From assembly GCF_001275135.1 (NCBI RefSeq), contig NZ_LFQU01000031.1:1-32431 (forward strand): DNA of 32,431 nucleotides. Direction: 5' to 3'. Under the pieces are notes generated by a model. It searched no databases and was not told where the DNA came from. It saw only the letters and a program-made list of their open reading frames with translations. This DNA comes from Xylanibacter rarus (lineage in GTDB: Bacteria > Bacteroidota > Bacteroidia > Bacteroidales > Bacteroidaceae). The position numbers and the translations under genes were made by a program. Every line of letters begins with the position of its first letter. Positions within the stretch are counted from its first letter, which is position 1. This document shows, piece by piece, positions 32,077 through 32,431 of this stretch.

Positions 32077-32431
32077 GTGCCGGCAGATTTGCACATGTTG
32101 TTAAGCGTAGCGAAAATTTCGGCAGCATCGAATATCAGAACCAACAATCAGCGAAACTAATTTCAATCTGCTTGCTTCCTATGTATAATTTATAGGTAGA
32201 AGTTGCGGATCAAAGATCCTGATATTCGATGCTGTCGGATCGCAGATCCAACAGAACATTAGTCTTGTTGTTTCTCTGCAATTCTCGGTATGTAGCAACA
32301 AGACTATTGTGCCGGCTGATTTGCAATTGTCGTGCAAGCGAGAGCAGAAGCAAATTATATTTGGTTATGCCGAGCGCAGCCGACAATCAATAAAATTAAT
32401 CTGCCGGAACTGAAGCTAATTATATTTGGTT
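32077..32431. repeat. second repeat block up to the window end
   Basis: It contains a 16-bp inverted repeat (32123-32138 and 32219-32234), two GGATC(N3)GATCC hairpins (32207-32219 and 32237-32249), an 11-bp inverted repeat TAGTCTTGTTG (32260-32270 with 32296-32306), a direct repeat GTGCCGGC(A/T)GATTTGCA (32077-32093 and 32309-32325) and a 20-bp direct repeat with one mismatch (32347-32366 and 32412-32431). No coding frame is supported. The block may continue past the window. Confidence 0.7.

Overview
The window looks like a chromosomal segment of a Bacteroidales bacterium, most likely Prevotella in the broad sense. The evidence is the Bacteroidetes promoter code (TTTG, about 20 bases, then TAnnTTTG), found perfectly at 5939-5970, 13174-13205 and on the minus strand at 31347-31378. 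Lipoproteins of the CKDYDDD type, a DUF3836-like secreted protein, an SDR-type threonine dehydrogenase, and intergenic repeats that resemble Prevotella repeats point the same way. No rRNA, tRNA, CRISPR array, prophage or transposase gene is visible.

Layout. 1-5754 (minus strand) is a cell-envelope block: a 1363-residue coiled-coil surface lipoprotein, a small lipoprotein and an OmpA-family protein cut off by the window edge. Upstream of the large lipoprotein lies a 22-bp perfect inverted repeat (5811-5832 and 5980-6001) enclosing 147 bp that carry a perfect promoter. That promoter points away from the gene, so this looks like an invertible, phase-variable promoter captured in the OFF position. 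This is the main find. 6010-6735 is non-coding and contains hairpins.

6736-11903 is housekeeping: an O-methyltransferase and aroQ separated by a 37-bp inverted repeat that supplies the aroQ stop codon, then the divergent pair tdh/kbl (threonine to glycine plus acetyl-CoA) and xerD. 12017-14856 holds a secreted protein of unknown function, a DUF3836-like protein behind a promoter flanked by inverted repeats, and a DUF2975 membrane protein with a small HTH regulator. 14996-17830 is an exported M16 zinc peptidase. 17831-18391 is full of repeats and hairpins. 18392-23129 (minus) encodes an exported two-DTG aspartic protease, a periplasmic thioredoxin-like protein, an ABC exporter half-transporter and NAD kinase.

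23340-28907 (plus) carries pdxJ, a DJ-1/PfpI protein, ispD, recG and an exported M23/LysM cell-wall peptidase. 29245-31313 (minus) is a two-gene glycosyltransferase operon with overlapping stop and start codons and a perfect promoter. 31507-32431 has no clear protein gene. It starts with a promoter-to-terminator unit of about 175 nt that is probably a small RNA (or 16-codon mini-gene), followed by a dense cluster of REP-like palindromes running to the window end.

Two themes recur: envelope and surface functions (OmpA, giant lipoprotein, exported proteases, M23 hydrolase, glycosyltransferases), and an unusually rich set of palindromic intergenic DNA. All positions were read by eye; no database search or folding program was run.
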